This document shows, piece by piece, positions 1 to 8,500 of a stretch of DNA of 10,846 bases. This DNA comes from Phellopilus nigrolimitatus. Lineage: Eukaryota > Basidiomycota > Agaricomycetes > Hymenochaetales > Hymenochaetaceae. The number at the start of each line of letters is the position of its first letter. The first letter of the stretch is position 1. The stretch lies in the NCBI GenBank assembly GCA_021029095.1, contig JAJOHG010000624.1, positions 1-10,846 of the forward strand. The letters are read 5' to 3'. The notes beneath the pieces were generated by a model, which did no database searches, was not told the DNA's origin, and saw nothing but the letters and a program-made list of their open reading frames with translations. Both the position numbers and the translations under genes were made by a program.

Positions 1-995
1 GCACGTTCGTTGTCAAGCGCTCGAGCGCGTCTCAATGTGTAGTCAACCGAAAAAGGCAGTTGAGAACTCGGAATATGCTGCCGGACTGCAGTTTTGCTTC
101 AATGCGTATCCATTGAGCTAACTTGTAACCTTGATGATTCAGTCCTCATATTCATTTCAGCTGTATCTAAGCAACTGGTTCTCACTGGCATAACGACTCG
201 TGTATTTTCTTTGCCTCAAAATGATTTACATATGACCTCGGTGAGTTCATCACGATAAAACGTATACTATATACAACGGTGCGTTCGATTCAATGATGGA
301 TGTCCCCAGACCCATTCGCCTACATATGATCTGTTTTAACTCATACAGTAGACGGATTATTCGCGTCATCGAATAGAAATGAGGCAAATACATATCTTCT
401 TCCCTCGTTTGGTGTCACGTCGTACCTTCCAAGAGTATCAGCACCTGATTTTCACTAGCTCTTGCGGTTTATCCTGGGTAGTATCTTCAGCCATAAGCTT
501 GTTTTTGCAAGCCTTTTACGAATCTCAACGCTCCTGCCTTTAATTGTATATGCCAGACTTACAGGCCATACCGAGGATGAAGAAGCACCCTTCCTTTCTT
601 TGACTCTCCAACTGATACAGATTTGTGTATTTGCATACGCAGGATTCTCCGCTTGACGCGGCCCAAGCTCTGCCTCGAGCGATACATAAGTATCCTATGC
701 TGAATAGCGCGGGCGGGAGAGGCCGAGTACAAGCCTTGTGCTTGTTTTTCAGTCTTCAACCTGTTCCCGCTCACAGTACAGTTCTACAGGAGCAAACTTG
801 AATAATCTGCTTGAAACCCCCACCCGCGATCCCCTTTCTTTGCGGCTTGTCGATGTCGATACACTTCCAGACGCTGGCAGACTCGAAACTTATTTTTTGA
901 ATCTTTCGATACCCTACTGTTCAGAGGCTAACTAAAGCCGTGGTTCTACCATACACAACTGTTCCTTCGGACGGAAGAAGTGAAAGCAAGGTTAG
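1..995. other. Left flank without a supportable gene
   Basis: I find no recognisable protein, RNA gene or repeat here. Several stop-free stretches of about 60 codons exist (for example + 462-656, which starts at TTG, and + 738-935, which starts at GTG), but none begins with a convincing ATG or matches a family I know. A pyrimidine-rich acceptor-like TTGTTTTTCAG ends at 752 and a branch-plus-acceptor-like GCTAACTAAAG ends at 938, so exons of an unrecognised or decayed gene on the + strand cannot be excluded. Different frames between 600 and 1190 each look partly coding, which argues against trusting any one of them. Confidence 0.5.
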
Positions 996-1320
996 ATGCG
1001 CGCGGTACTGTACATAGAAGCAGACAAGCAATCTTGCGTAGTCAGTCTCCCTTCAGGTAAAACCCAAGTTATCCTCGTTTTTTCTGCTTGTCCTTGCTAC
1101 GAAATCCAGAAGCACTAACAACTAGACAAGTTCCACCGGTCCTGCTATGTCGCATCGAGTGGCCAGTCTACCCGGAATAGTTCGGCCTCTTATTGCTCCA
1201 GTGAAAGGGGGTCGTCGACTTCGACTTCTTCGTCCTTCTGCGGCGAATGGGTTAGGTATCTCTTGCTATTGCCCCTTCGCGTCCAATTTTATGCTCTCAA
1301 CTCCCAGGAAACCTAATTAG
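996..1320 (+). CDS. Candidate small spliced gene, hypothetical serine-rich protein (67 aa)
   Basis: I do not recognise this protein and give it low confidence. The proposed exons are 996-1056, 1126-1255 and 1308-1320. They join in phase (61, 130 and 13 nt) to give 67 residues from ATG 996, which has an in-frame TAG just before it, to TAG 1318-1320. The first intron (1057-1125, 69 nt) is convincing: it starts GTAAAA and ends GCACTAACAACTAG, a strong branch site and acceptor. The second (1256-1307, 52 nt) starts GTATCT and ends CTCCCAG. Both have the length usual in this window. The predicted product begins MRAVLYIEADKQ and has a long Ser/Thr-rich middle (about residues 32-60). It has no signal peptide, membrane segment or known domain. 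The same introns would also fit a different reading frame: 938-1056 is open in another phase and ends at a TAG near 1188. A non-coding spliced transcript is another possibility. It would be convergent with the MAPKK gene. Confidence 0.22.
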
Positions 1321-1722
1321 CAAGCGCGCATGCACTCGCCAGACTGCGACTAGTTCCATTACCTTCCTTCGCATCTAGGACTGGTCACTTTCTATCTACC
1401 ATCTAGCTTTTGGTTGAGCCATTTTGAGAATTCTTGTTGTATTTTTTTGAGCAGAGTAGAAAATGTACATATAGCATTTGCTTCTTTCCTCTGATGTCCG
1501 AAATCAAGAATCTATATAATACATACTATTTTTACTATTTCACAGCAGTTATTTGGACAAACGGAAGCTAAAGGACATGGTAAATGAAAGGAGCCGTGGA
1601 AAAACGAATGAACACGCAGCCAGCGCGGTATACATGACACACCATTGTGTTTAGGTGCATCGATGAGGGGTGGCGTAGTTGGGCATGGTAGGAGGCAGGG
1701 TGGCAATAAAAGACATCAAGCG
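1321..1722. other. Intergenic region, 3' side of the MAPKK gene
   Basis: This stretch of about 400 nt is relatively AT-rich in 1430-1550 and holds no supportable gene. A + strand AATAAA at 1705-1710 could serve as a polyadenylation signal for a transcript coming from the left. It is on the wrong strand for the MAPKK, whose stop codon is at 1723-1725. The minus-strand open frame 1512-1706 is Pro/Cys-rich and has no family features, so I treat it as chance. Confidence 0.5.
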
Positions 1723-3550
1723 CTAGAACGTGCTCGCCCACGCTTCTAGGTCGATTGAAGACTTCCGCGATTGTCTGATCCAGGGATGGTTCTAGCAGTT
1801 ACCAGTTAGCATCTCGACGAGGAAAGAGTCAAACGGAAGAATCATACTAAAAGGTCTTTGGGCGTCTGCCGCTCATCCGGGTCCTTCGATAGACAGCTGT
1901 CCACAAACACCTCCGCTTCGCTCGGGAATCGGCCTTCGGGTGTCAACCGTGGAGCAGGCTCGTTCACGATGTGCTGCAGTAGCTCCAATATACTCATCGT
2001 CATCCCGCCGCCTTGAAGACTGACACCTTTGCTTTTCCTCTTGTCCTTTTTGCTCGTCTTCTTATCCTTGCTCCTGTCTTTCCTACGTGCTTGCGGCAGC
2101 GGGAGCCCCAAAAGCGAGCCAGGCCGCTGGGGCGAAAGTGTACCTTCAAGGTCTTCAAAATCAGAGAGGTCGGAATCGGAGGTATCATCTTCTGAAAAAG
2201 GGAAGCGGCCCAACGCGAGTTCGATCAGAGATATGCCGAGCGACCACACGTCAGACTTGACGGTGTATTGAGCACCTTGGATTCTCTCCGGCTGTATGAG
2301 AGACGCGCAAGTAAAGAGTTTAATAGAGTAACATTCTCAAGACAGAAGAGACACGCACGCTCATATAGGTGGATGTCCCGACGAACGTGTCGGCTATGGA
2401 ATTGATCAGCTCACCCGAGACACCGAAATCACAGATTTTGATTTGGCCCGAGGAGTTGCACAGAATATTTGACGGTTTGATGTCTTTTCGGGAGATAGAT
2501 CAACACAGAAGCGGTAAGCAAGCAGATGCAGTCAGTCATAGTAGAACACGCACCTCGGTGAATGATCCTGTGGACGTCGTACAAATAGGTCAAACCTTCG
2601 AGCACAGCGAGAGCGACCCTGCCAACTACTTCGATGTCGATCGCACCAATGCGTTTGTAAATACCATCGAGTGAGCCCTTGTCCATGAATTCCATGCAAA
2701 TGCATATATTCGGATCGGAGAGAAAAGCGCCGTAGAAAGAGATGATGTAGTCGCAATGACAGTCATGCATGATTTGTAGCTCACGGAGGATCTGCTTCCG
2801 CACAGAAGGCTTCGCGTCTATCAAAACGATCTGTAAGAGAGATATGAGGCATAAGTGAAAAGCTCGTAAGCGCAAGCATGTAAGAATGAGTGTTTCAGAC
2901 ATCAGACTGAAAGAATCTATGCCTATGCTGAGAGCAGCATCCTTTCGTGAAAGGCGCGGTAGAATCAAAAACTGAGTTAAATACACCATCGCAGCGGTAT
3001 AGAAAATCATAGAGGTATAGATGGCGTCCCAGATTCTAAACGACTGCCATTGTACATGGTAGAAGAACTGACAGAGGAAATGGCTCACCTTCTTTGCCAT
3101 AATTTTACCTGTTGGCGTATGTTGGATTTTCTTCACGCTGCCTCCATTGCCCTGACCCAACTCTTGCAACTCCTCCAAATCTTCATTCCTCAAGTCATAC
3201 TTTGTTTCTGCGTTCATATCGAGATTCGCCAGTTTCTGCGTAAGGTCGTTATGATATCCCGGTCGCGTCGCAGACACCAGGCCTGTGGCGGGTGCAGAAT
3301 TCGAGTTGTTTGTTACTGTCAAGAAGTTATCCTCGGCTGGCGCTGCTGCCGGGACCGAAACCTTCGGTGCAGCCAGTTTCATGGGAGGAGGCCTCCGGCG
3401 GCCATTTGCTGTTGGCGGGTTGCGCGTCGGGATGGGCTCAGCAGGTTGTATTGGCGGAGGATTGGGAACGGGCGCGGGCTGCGCGGATTTGGTTACATTG
3501 AGCTGGAGTGCTTTGAAGTTGCGCTTCTTGCGCACGATGGGTGACGACAT
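1723..3550 (-). CDS. STE7: MAP kinase kinase, Ste7/Fuz7/MEK family
   Basis: This dual-specificity kinase should phosphorylate the TxY loop of a mating/filamentation-type MAP kinase in the cytoplasm. Exons on the minus strand are 3550-3089, 2830-2554, 2483-2359, 2291-1848 and 1791-1723, giving 458 aa. Visible motifs: an N-terminal MAPK docking site (RKKR then LQL, residues 7-17); Pro-rich linker (about 26-72); Gly-rich loop GQGNGG (132-137); catalytic Lys154 in MAKK; HRD (245-247) followed by IKPSNIL; DFG (265-267); activation loop with Ser275 and Thr279 at the MEK phosphorylation positions; SPER (288-291). Between kinase subdomains there is a long insert (about 321-384), acidic then Lys-rich, as in Fuz7-type proteins. 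The last small exon restores the family's C-terminal NHPW segment; reading straight on at 1847 would stop at TGA 1844-1842. Intron 1 (3088-2831, 258 nt) is far longer than the others (56-70 nt), is stop-free and follows the Lys154 codon. The frame is also open upstream to an ATG at 3922; I chose 3550 because [17 protein letters not shown] is the family's N-terminus. Family assignment is very secure; the Ste7 branch rather than Pbs2 or Mkk is inferred from the docking site and insert. Confidence 0.96.
2831..3088 (-). other. Unusually long, stop-free, 3n intron 1 of the MAPKK gene
   Basis: The intron begins GTGAGC and ends CTCTCTTACAG on the minus strand. Its 258 nt equal 86 codons, and none is a stop in the frame of the upstream exon, so retention would insert 86 mostly hydrophobic residues between the catalytic lysine and helix C. 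Splicing it out joins MAKK to [13 protein letters not shown], the exact spacing of MEK-family kinases, so the spliced form is the normal one. Confidence 0.85.
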
Positions 3551-4047
3551 TGGGGCTCGCCGTTGGCTTTTATAACTTGACAATATCCGAGGCGATGACA
3601 GAAGGATGTGCGCTGTGCTCGCTCGCTCGCTGGATGTCGTCGCAGAACGAAGGGGGTGGCTGCGAACACTCTTCAGGCTAATCGGTGCACCTTTAGGGAA
3701 TAGCCGTGGGAAATCTTGACCGCGCTTCTGTGGCGTTTTCGTGGCGGTAGACCAGAAACAAAGAATCTTGCTTGTCTGAAGCAATCCGCTTTGTTGTATT
3801 GTAGTATATATAGTACATTCACGGAATGCAGCAAAATCCCATGTTGTACTGACCACCCTCGTCGCCATTGACGGTCGTATACGACGGCAGAGTCGCCGTC
3901 GATCGACTAAGAACGCGTTCATAACGCGTATGGGTCACCTTGCCTCTACCCTGGAAACAGATACAGCTTCGATTCAGCGATCAGCTAAACCGTTTAAATC
4001 GCTCTTCTTTCGTCGGGAAGAAAGCGGCGATCGACCAGCCCCATTGT
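3551..4047 (-). promoter_or_regulatory. MAPKK upstream region and 3' end of the NTA1-like gene
   Basis: About 500 nt between the MAPKK start codon and the stop of the amidase gene, both on the minus strand. It contains two ACGCGT boxes (3913-3918 and 3924-3929) and a TATATATA stretch at 3805-3812, about 255 bp before the MAPKK ATG, which is a possible TATA element. A short (CTCG)n-like tract lies near 3620. In the MAPKK frame the region 3551-3922 has no stop codon. No separate gene is supported. Confidence 0.5.
3912..3929. promoter_or_regulatory. Tandem MluI cell-cycle boxes (ACGCGT x2)
   Basis: AACGCGT occurs at 3912-3918 and again at 3923-3929, an 11-bp repeat, close to one helical turn. 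ACGCGT is the binding core of the fungal MBF (Mbp1/Swi6-type APSES) regulators of G1/S genes. The pair lies about 365 bp upstream of the MAPKK start and 120 bp beyond the amidase stop. Binding is inferred from the motif only. Confidence 0.45.
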
Positions 4048-5306
4048 TCAAATTCGCCAGACCCTGACGCCCTCTTCTTGACGGCCCATCAACCCCACGA
4101 CCTCTGGCGCTCCCGCACCTTCTCGCAACCTTAACACCGTTGAAGTCCCAGCAAAAAGAGTGTCTGGTCAAACAGAGATTGAAGTCAAAACGCTAGCTGC
4201 TACTTAGATCAGATCAGCTACACACCATGATCTGAACCACACCGGTTGCAGATTATCACGATAGTTTCTTTCGAGAAATCGGGATGAGTCCTTATTGATT
4301 CCTTGTTCCCAAATGGGATATCGGCATGTTCGATGTCCCATAGGGGTCGAAGCCTCGCTGACCAGTAGTTAAGGGTTCGCGTATCCCATTTTCTGTCCGT
4401 GTCCTCTTGAGAGTCCAGCCATGCATTTAACAGGACTAAAATGTTGGTACGAGGCTTGTCCACCGTGTTCCTGCAGTAATCAGCGATTTCGTACGGTCCG
4501 TCTTCCAGTGACCATAGACTGGGTGGATGTGGATTGAGGTCCATACAAATTCCCATACTCATGGTCTGGACCTCAGATGGAAGCTTAGATAGCGAAAACG
4601 TTTTAAAATTATCTCCTACAGAAGAACACATTATTTGCCATGAGCGGTGATTTCATGCACAAGGTAGTTCCAAGTTCTTACCTGGCTTGGCCCACGTCTT
4701 GTCCGTCTCCCACATATTGACCTTTCTATAATCACCCGACCAGCCTTCTGGGCTGTACAACACTGCACTGTTCGCACCGACCATGGATGATCCGTCTTCG
4801 CGCATTTCTCGCTCCTCCGGTTTCAAGACTTCTGGATAACCTGCGGTGACATAGCAATTGAGTCTACGCGCAAGGGCCTCGCAGAATTTAGACGTCGGTC
4901 CTTCCTTGGGCTCTTCAAGAAAAGGAGTAATGGCTTCGGCATTTGGAAATACATATCCTGATAAAACAATCAAGGATTTGAAAAATCAGTATGAAAAATG
5001 AAGAATATATCATATTACCAGTAAATATCATCTCCGGAAGGCATACAAGATCAACGGTATCCGGCAGAATTCTAAGAGAAGAAGTGGCTGTATCATAATG
5101 GGCAACAATGCGTGTTGTGACTTTCGAAATACTTTGAACATATTTTATTCGCTTTCCTCAGGTTTTCCTCAACCCTTCCTATCTTTTAAGGAGAATCAGA
5201 TACTCGGTTAAGGTGATTTCGCACGAGTAGGAATTCCACGGACGGCAGGAGCGAACTGAACAACAGCAACTCTCAGCTCAGGTCGATTCAGGGCAGGAGA
5301 GGTCAT
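4048..5306 (-). CDS. NTA1: Carbon-nitrogen hydrolase, protein N-terminal amidase (Nta1) type
   Basis: The family deamidates N-terminal Asn/Gln of proteins to Asp/Glu, feeding the Arg/N-degron pathway. Minus-strand exons are 5306-5240, 5178-5133, 5071-5019, 4957-4682, 4615-4226 and 4163-4048; the five introns are 61-66 nt and the phases join exactly to 315 aa. The nitrilase-fold E-K-C triad is visible: Glu51 in LPEMIFTGY, Lys134 in GDYRKVNMWETD, Cys171 in MGICMDLNP. The N-terminus LRVAVVQFAP (11-20) and the C-terminal LFAGTSTVLRL strand complete the fold. The region after CMDLNP (PPSLWSLEDGPYEIADYC) is typical of Nta1-like proteins. Start ATG 5306-5304 has A at -3 and directly precedes the first conserved strand. 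Oddities: the Gly of the usual PxxGxVxxN motif reads Arg (PAVRRVEEN), made by a splice junction whose donor GTGGAA is weak, so that junction is the least certain. At 315 aa it is shorter than the yeast enzyme (about 450 aa). Superfamily membership is secure; Nta1 substrate specificity is inferred. It lies head-to-head with APC2. Confidence 0.85.
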
Positions 5307-5520
5307 AATCAGCGGAAACCCGGAACCCGGCCTGCTGATCCGGAAACGACGATATAGCTGAGCAAATGAACGAAGTATTTTGAAAGAAATAGAAGGGATC
5401 GAGAAAACATTGGTTGCCCAAACACCGCCTAAATGGCTCCCGTCGCTGTGACAGGCTGTGACTAGTTGTGACGCCAGACGCGTCTCGACGCGTCAACCGT
5501 CTTCATGGTTGCCGCCTACG
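5307..5520. promoter_or_regulatory. Divergent promoter between NTA1-like gene and APC2
   Basis: Only 214 bp separate the two start codons, so both genes must share or overlap their control sequences. The APC2-proximal half carries a phased motif array (5447-5496, listed separately). No clear TATA box is present on either strand. An ATG at 5505 opens a 12-codon upstream frame ending at TAG 5538-5540 that overlaps the APC2 start at 5521. Confidence 0.65.
5447..5496 (+). promoter_or_regulatory. Five-unit array with 10-bp pitch: 3x TGTGAC then 2x GACGCGTC
   Basis: TGTGAC starts at 5447, 5457 and 5467; the 8-bp palindrome GACGCGTC starts at 5477 and 5487. All five units keep an exact 10-bp spacing, which places them on one face of the helix. 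GACGCGTC contains the MluI cell-cycle box ACGCGT recognised by MBF-type APSES factors. TGTGAC is not a motif I can assign with certainty. The array ends 24 bp before the APC2 start codon. The spacing is seen directly; the regulatory role is inferred. Confidence 0.6.
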
Positions 5521-5540
5521 ATGACGGACGCCGCAACTAG
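5505..5540 (+). promoter_or_regulatory. Possible upstream ORF overlapping the APC2 start codon
   Basis: An ATG at 5505 reads 11 codons to TAG 5538-5540, out of frame with the APC2 ATG at 5521. Its context is weak (T at -3), while the APC2 start has A at -3, so leaky scanning could favour APC2. It matters only if transcription starts upstream of 5505, which cannot be told from sequence. Confidence 0.3.
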
Positions 5541-8500
5541 CGAGGCCTTCAAGGCTACGGTACGAGAGAAATGGGGTCATGCATTTCGTCGGATGAATGG
5601 TGACCAACCAGGCATCGATGGACTTACGGCTTTTACTGAGGTCAGCACCTTCAACCCGTTTCAAGGTGCTTGCATTGGTATATCAGCACCTATTGACATG
5701 AGTCGGCTTAGGCATGGACAACTGCTCAGACTTTTCTCTGGCCGCGGGACATCCGCGTGCAACAGGAGCGTGAATGCGAGCTCGGTACGTGGTGAACCTG
5801 AGGAGGCTTGCATTAAACTGCGCGCTTAGTACATTTCATGAAAGATCAAGCTACATTGAAGGACGCATTCCAGCTTATCGCAAAGTCGAAAATGCTCTGG
5901 ATTCTTGTCGAATGCTTCGTCCGTATGGGTCATATTTCTTCATATTCAGCGTAATGCTGCTCATGGATGCGCAAATAGAGGACTTGCAGAAGCAGTTCCA
6001 CATCGTCGCAAAGGAAGCTGAGGAATACATGCAACAGTATGAAGTGAGTATTCTCTACCAAGCGCACGCACTAAAGCTCATTTCGCGAAGTTGTCTGGGA
6101 ATGTTGAGCTAGTAAGAGAGATGGTTATCCGACTCTCCTGTTGGTGGAATGCGTGGGCGCCCGCCCCCGAGTAAGCCTATGTCGTCCACTGTCACTTTAT
6201 TTCCCTTACTAAAAAGCCTTAGACTAGGTTCGCTCCTCCTCACAACATATAGAGCTGAGTTCCAAACGCATCTCTTTGCCGCTCTGCCGCCTACATTTCC
6301 AGGGGCGTTCAAGCGCCTTTGCGTATCCACAGTCGGCAGCGTGCAGGACCAGCAGCTCTGGATCGCTTTCGACAGCATTGGATTACTCGATCGCTACGAG
6401 AACCTTGTCGCAAGCGTGTGCTATGAGCTAATTGAGACCCGTGTGCAGGAGACATGTGCCGGTATCTGGGGCGAGCAGATGCTGCCAAGTCTGCGGAATT
6501 GGATGGCGGAACAGATCGTACCGTGGATGATACTGCCTTACGCGCGAGGTTCAAAGTCGCGTATGTGTTGGAAATCCGCGGATGCTGTGGCTGTGATTGA
6601 ATGAACGCCTTCATAGAGGATGAGACGCGAAATATGCTTTCCGGCATCGGAACCAGATTTGACTATCACGTTTGCAAGTCCCTCTGTGACATAAGGTATT
6701 TACCTTGTCTTTTTCTTTCTTTTTTCATTGGCGATTGAAAACATTTGTCTAGAACATCAGAAATATTCGACATCATCGTTGACTATCCAGACTCTAATCC
6801 CGCCCTCCTGGATCTCAGAGTATGTTATGATCTCTGCTGTCGTGTTTTCCGCGCTCAAGTTGTTTCAGGAATGCCTTCAAAGAGTCGACATGCGTACAGA
6901 CCTCGTCTCAACTCTTCGCCGATTGTAATACATGATTTGTCTTCGTTCTCTCTTGCCCGCTGAAATCGCTTCTCTAGGAACCGTAAACGGTTGCTCCACC
7001 CAGGCGCAGACACTAAAGATATCCTCACGCAATATGTGTCCATGATCCGCTGCTTACGGGTCATCGATCCTCCAGGTGTGCTCTTGCACAAAGTGGCTGA
7101 CCCGGTGCGGAGATATCTCAGGTCTGTGGCCCATCTAAACCTATTATGGCTCATCTAGACCTGTTATTCAAATGCAGAGAGCGTCCTGACACTATTAGGA
7201 GTATTGTTGCGAGTCTTGTTGGAGAGGGCGGGGATCTTGTCGATGAAAACGAACCTCCTACACCACTGCAAATGCCAGTCGAGGATTACTCAGACCCGAG
7301 TTGGGAACCGGACCCGATTGATGCTGGACCTGGTAAAAGCTTTAGTTCATCTGGCTTTTGCAGAAATCTAAACTCCAAATAAAACGCAGAATTTCGCACG
7401 AACAAACCGAGCGACGTTATCAGCACACTCGTCAGCATTTACGACTCGAAAGACCTTTTTGTTAAGGAGCTTCAGGTCTTGCTTGCTCAACGGCTTCTTG
7501 CAATCACAGATGGTAAATTCGAGAAGGAGGTGAGAGACTCATTGCATCGCGTATGTTCCCATTCTCATCATGATTGTTACTATATAGCGTCGAAACATTG
7601 AGATTTTAAAAGTACGCTTCGGTGAAGCGCCGCTTCAGGTGTGCGAAGTCATGTTGAGGGACATGACAGACTCGCGACGCATCGATCAACACGTGCAGGC
7701 GCAGAATACGGTATGCTGAATGTTCTAGTCTCGACAATACGTTGTTAAAACATCAGGGCAGTCGGCACTTCATCCGACTATTATTTCGAAGCACTTCTGG
7801 CCTGCGCTACAATCGAGCAAGATGAACATGCCCGGCCAATTCAAAGAGTACGATGAAACTCCAGATCTAGGGGCCATGTGGAGCCGCTAACATTTCACAT
7901 AGAATCGCAGATGCGTATTCAAAAGAGTTCGCTGCTTTCAAACAAGACAAGAGACTGCGGTTTCTTCCTCAACTTGGTACCGTGGACCTTTCGATTGATC
8001 TCAGTGACCGAACAGTCGACGTTACCGTCCCGCCACTCGAAGCTGCCATCATCGAGCTTTTTTCTAGCAAAGGTACGATTTCAGGTCACAGCTAGTTAGC
8101 CCAGCTTATTGTTAACCCTAGATGAATGGACAGTCGACCTTTTTTCGAAAGGTGAGTTCTGTATGCTTATCTTGAAGAAAATCTGCTGATATCAGGTAGA
8201 AAATTGGACGATTGACGAGCTCCGTAAAGAGCTCGACGTAGACGGAGCTGCGATCCGAAAGGCGCTCGAGACATGGACCGATCACGGTGTCCTTGCTGAG
8301 ACTGAGCCGGACTTTTTCGTACTCTTAGAACAAGCTGATAGCGCAGTCCCTGCTCCAAGTCGACCTGCGGCTTCGCGACATGGTTAGCTTCTGTCATCGG
8401 CATGCTCCCGTGTAATTACTGATGACACCTGTTGCACTCTATAGCTGTTATCGAAGAGCAGGCGCCACCTGCGTCGTCTGTGCAGCAGCAAGAGGCGGAG

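Noticed and set aside
275..300. T-loop-like GTTCGATTC suggesting a tRNA
   Set aside because: The flanking bases do not form a T-stem, and no acceptor stem or anticodon arm can be drawn around it.
462..656. Hydrophobic 64-codon frame as a small membrane protein
   Set aside because: It starts at TTG, has no ATG near its beginning, and shows no splice or family support.
1842..1847. TGA at 1844-1842 as the MAPKK stop codon
   Set aside because: A 56-nt intron (1847-1792, GTATGA...CTAACTGGTAACTGCTAG) joins to an exon coding the family C-terminus NHPWIRQS, so the stop is inside an intron.
2000..2271. Open frames on both strands over the MAPKK acidic/Lys-rich insert
   Set aside because: Low-complexity coding sequence of the kinase insert produces them; the kinase frame is fixed by conserved motifs on both sides.
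2429..2553. Kinase frame continuing past HRIIHR as coding sequence
   Set aside because: The continuous frame runs through the first part of intron 2 (2553-2484) and ignores the GTGCGT donor; splicing gives the required HRDIKPSN motif.
3050..3544. Plus-strand open frames of 69-164 codons opposite MAPKK exon 1, one Gly/Ala-rich
   Set aside because: They are antisense to a secure kinase exon; the Gly-rich composition mirrors the Pro/Ala-rich linker codons on the other strand.
3567..3574. TATAAAAG on the minus strand as the MAPKK TATA box
   Set aside because: It lies only about 17 bp before the start codon, leaving no room for a start site and leader upstream of that ATG.
3974..4171. Minus-strand 65-codon Arg/Gly-rich frame
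   Set aside because: It is an out-of-frame reading of the last Nta1-like exon (4163-4048) plus downstream sequence.
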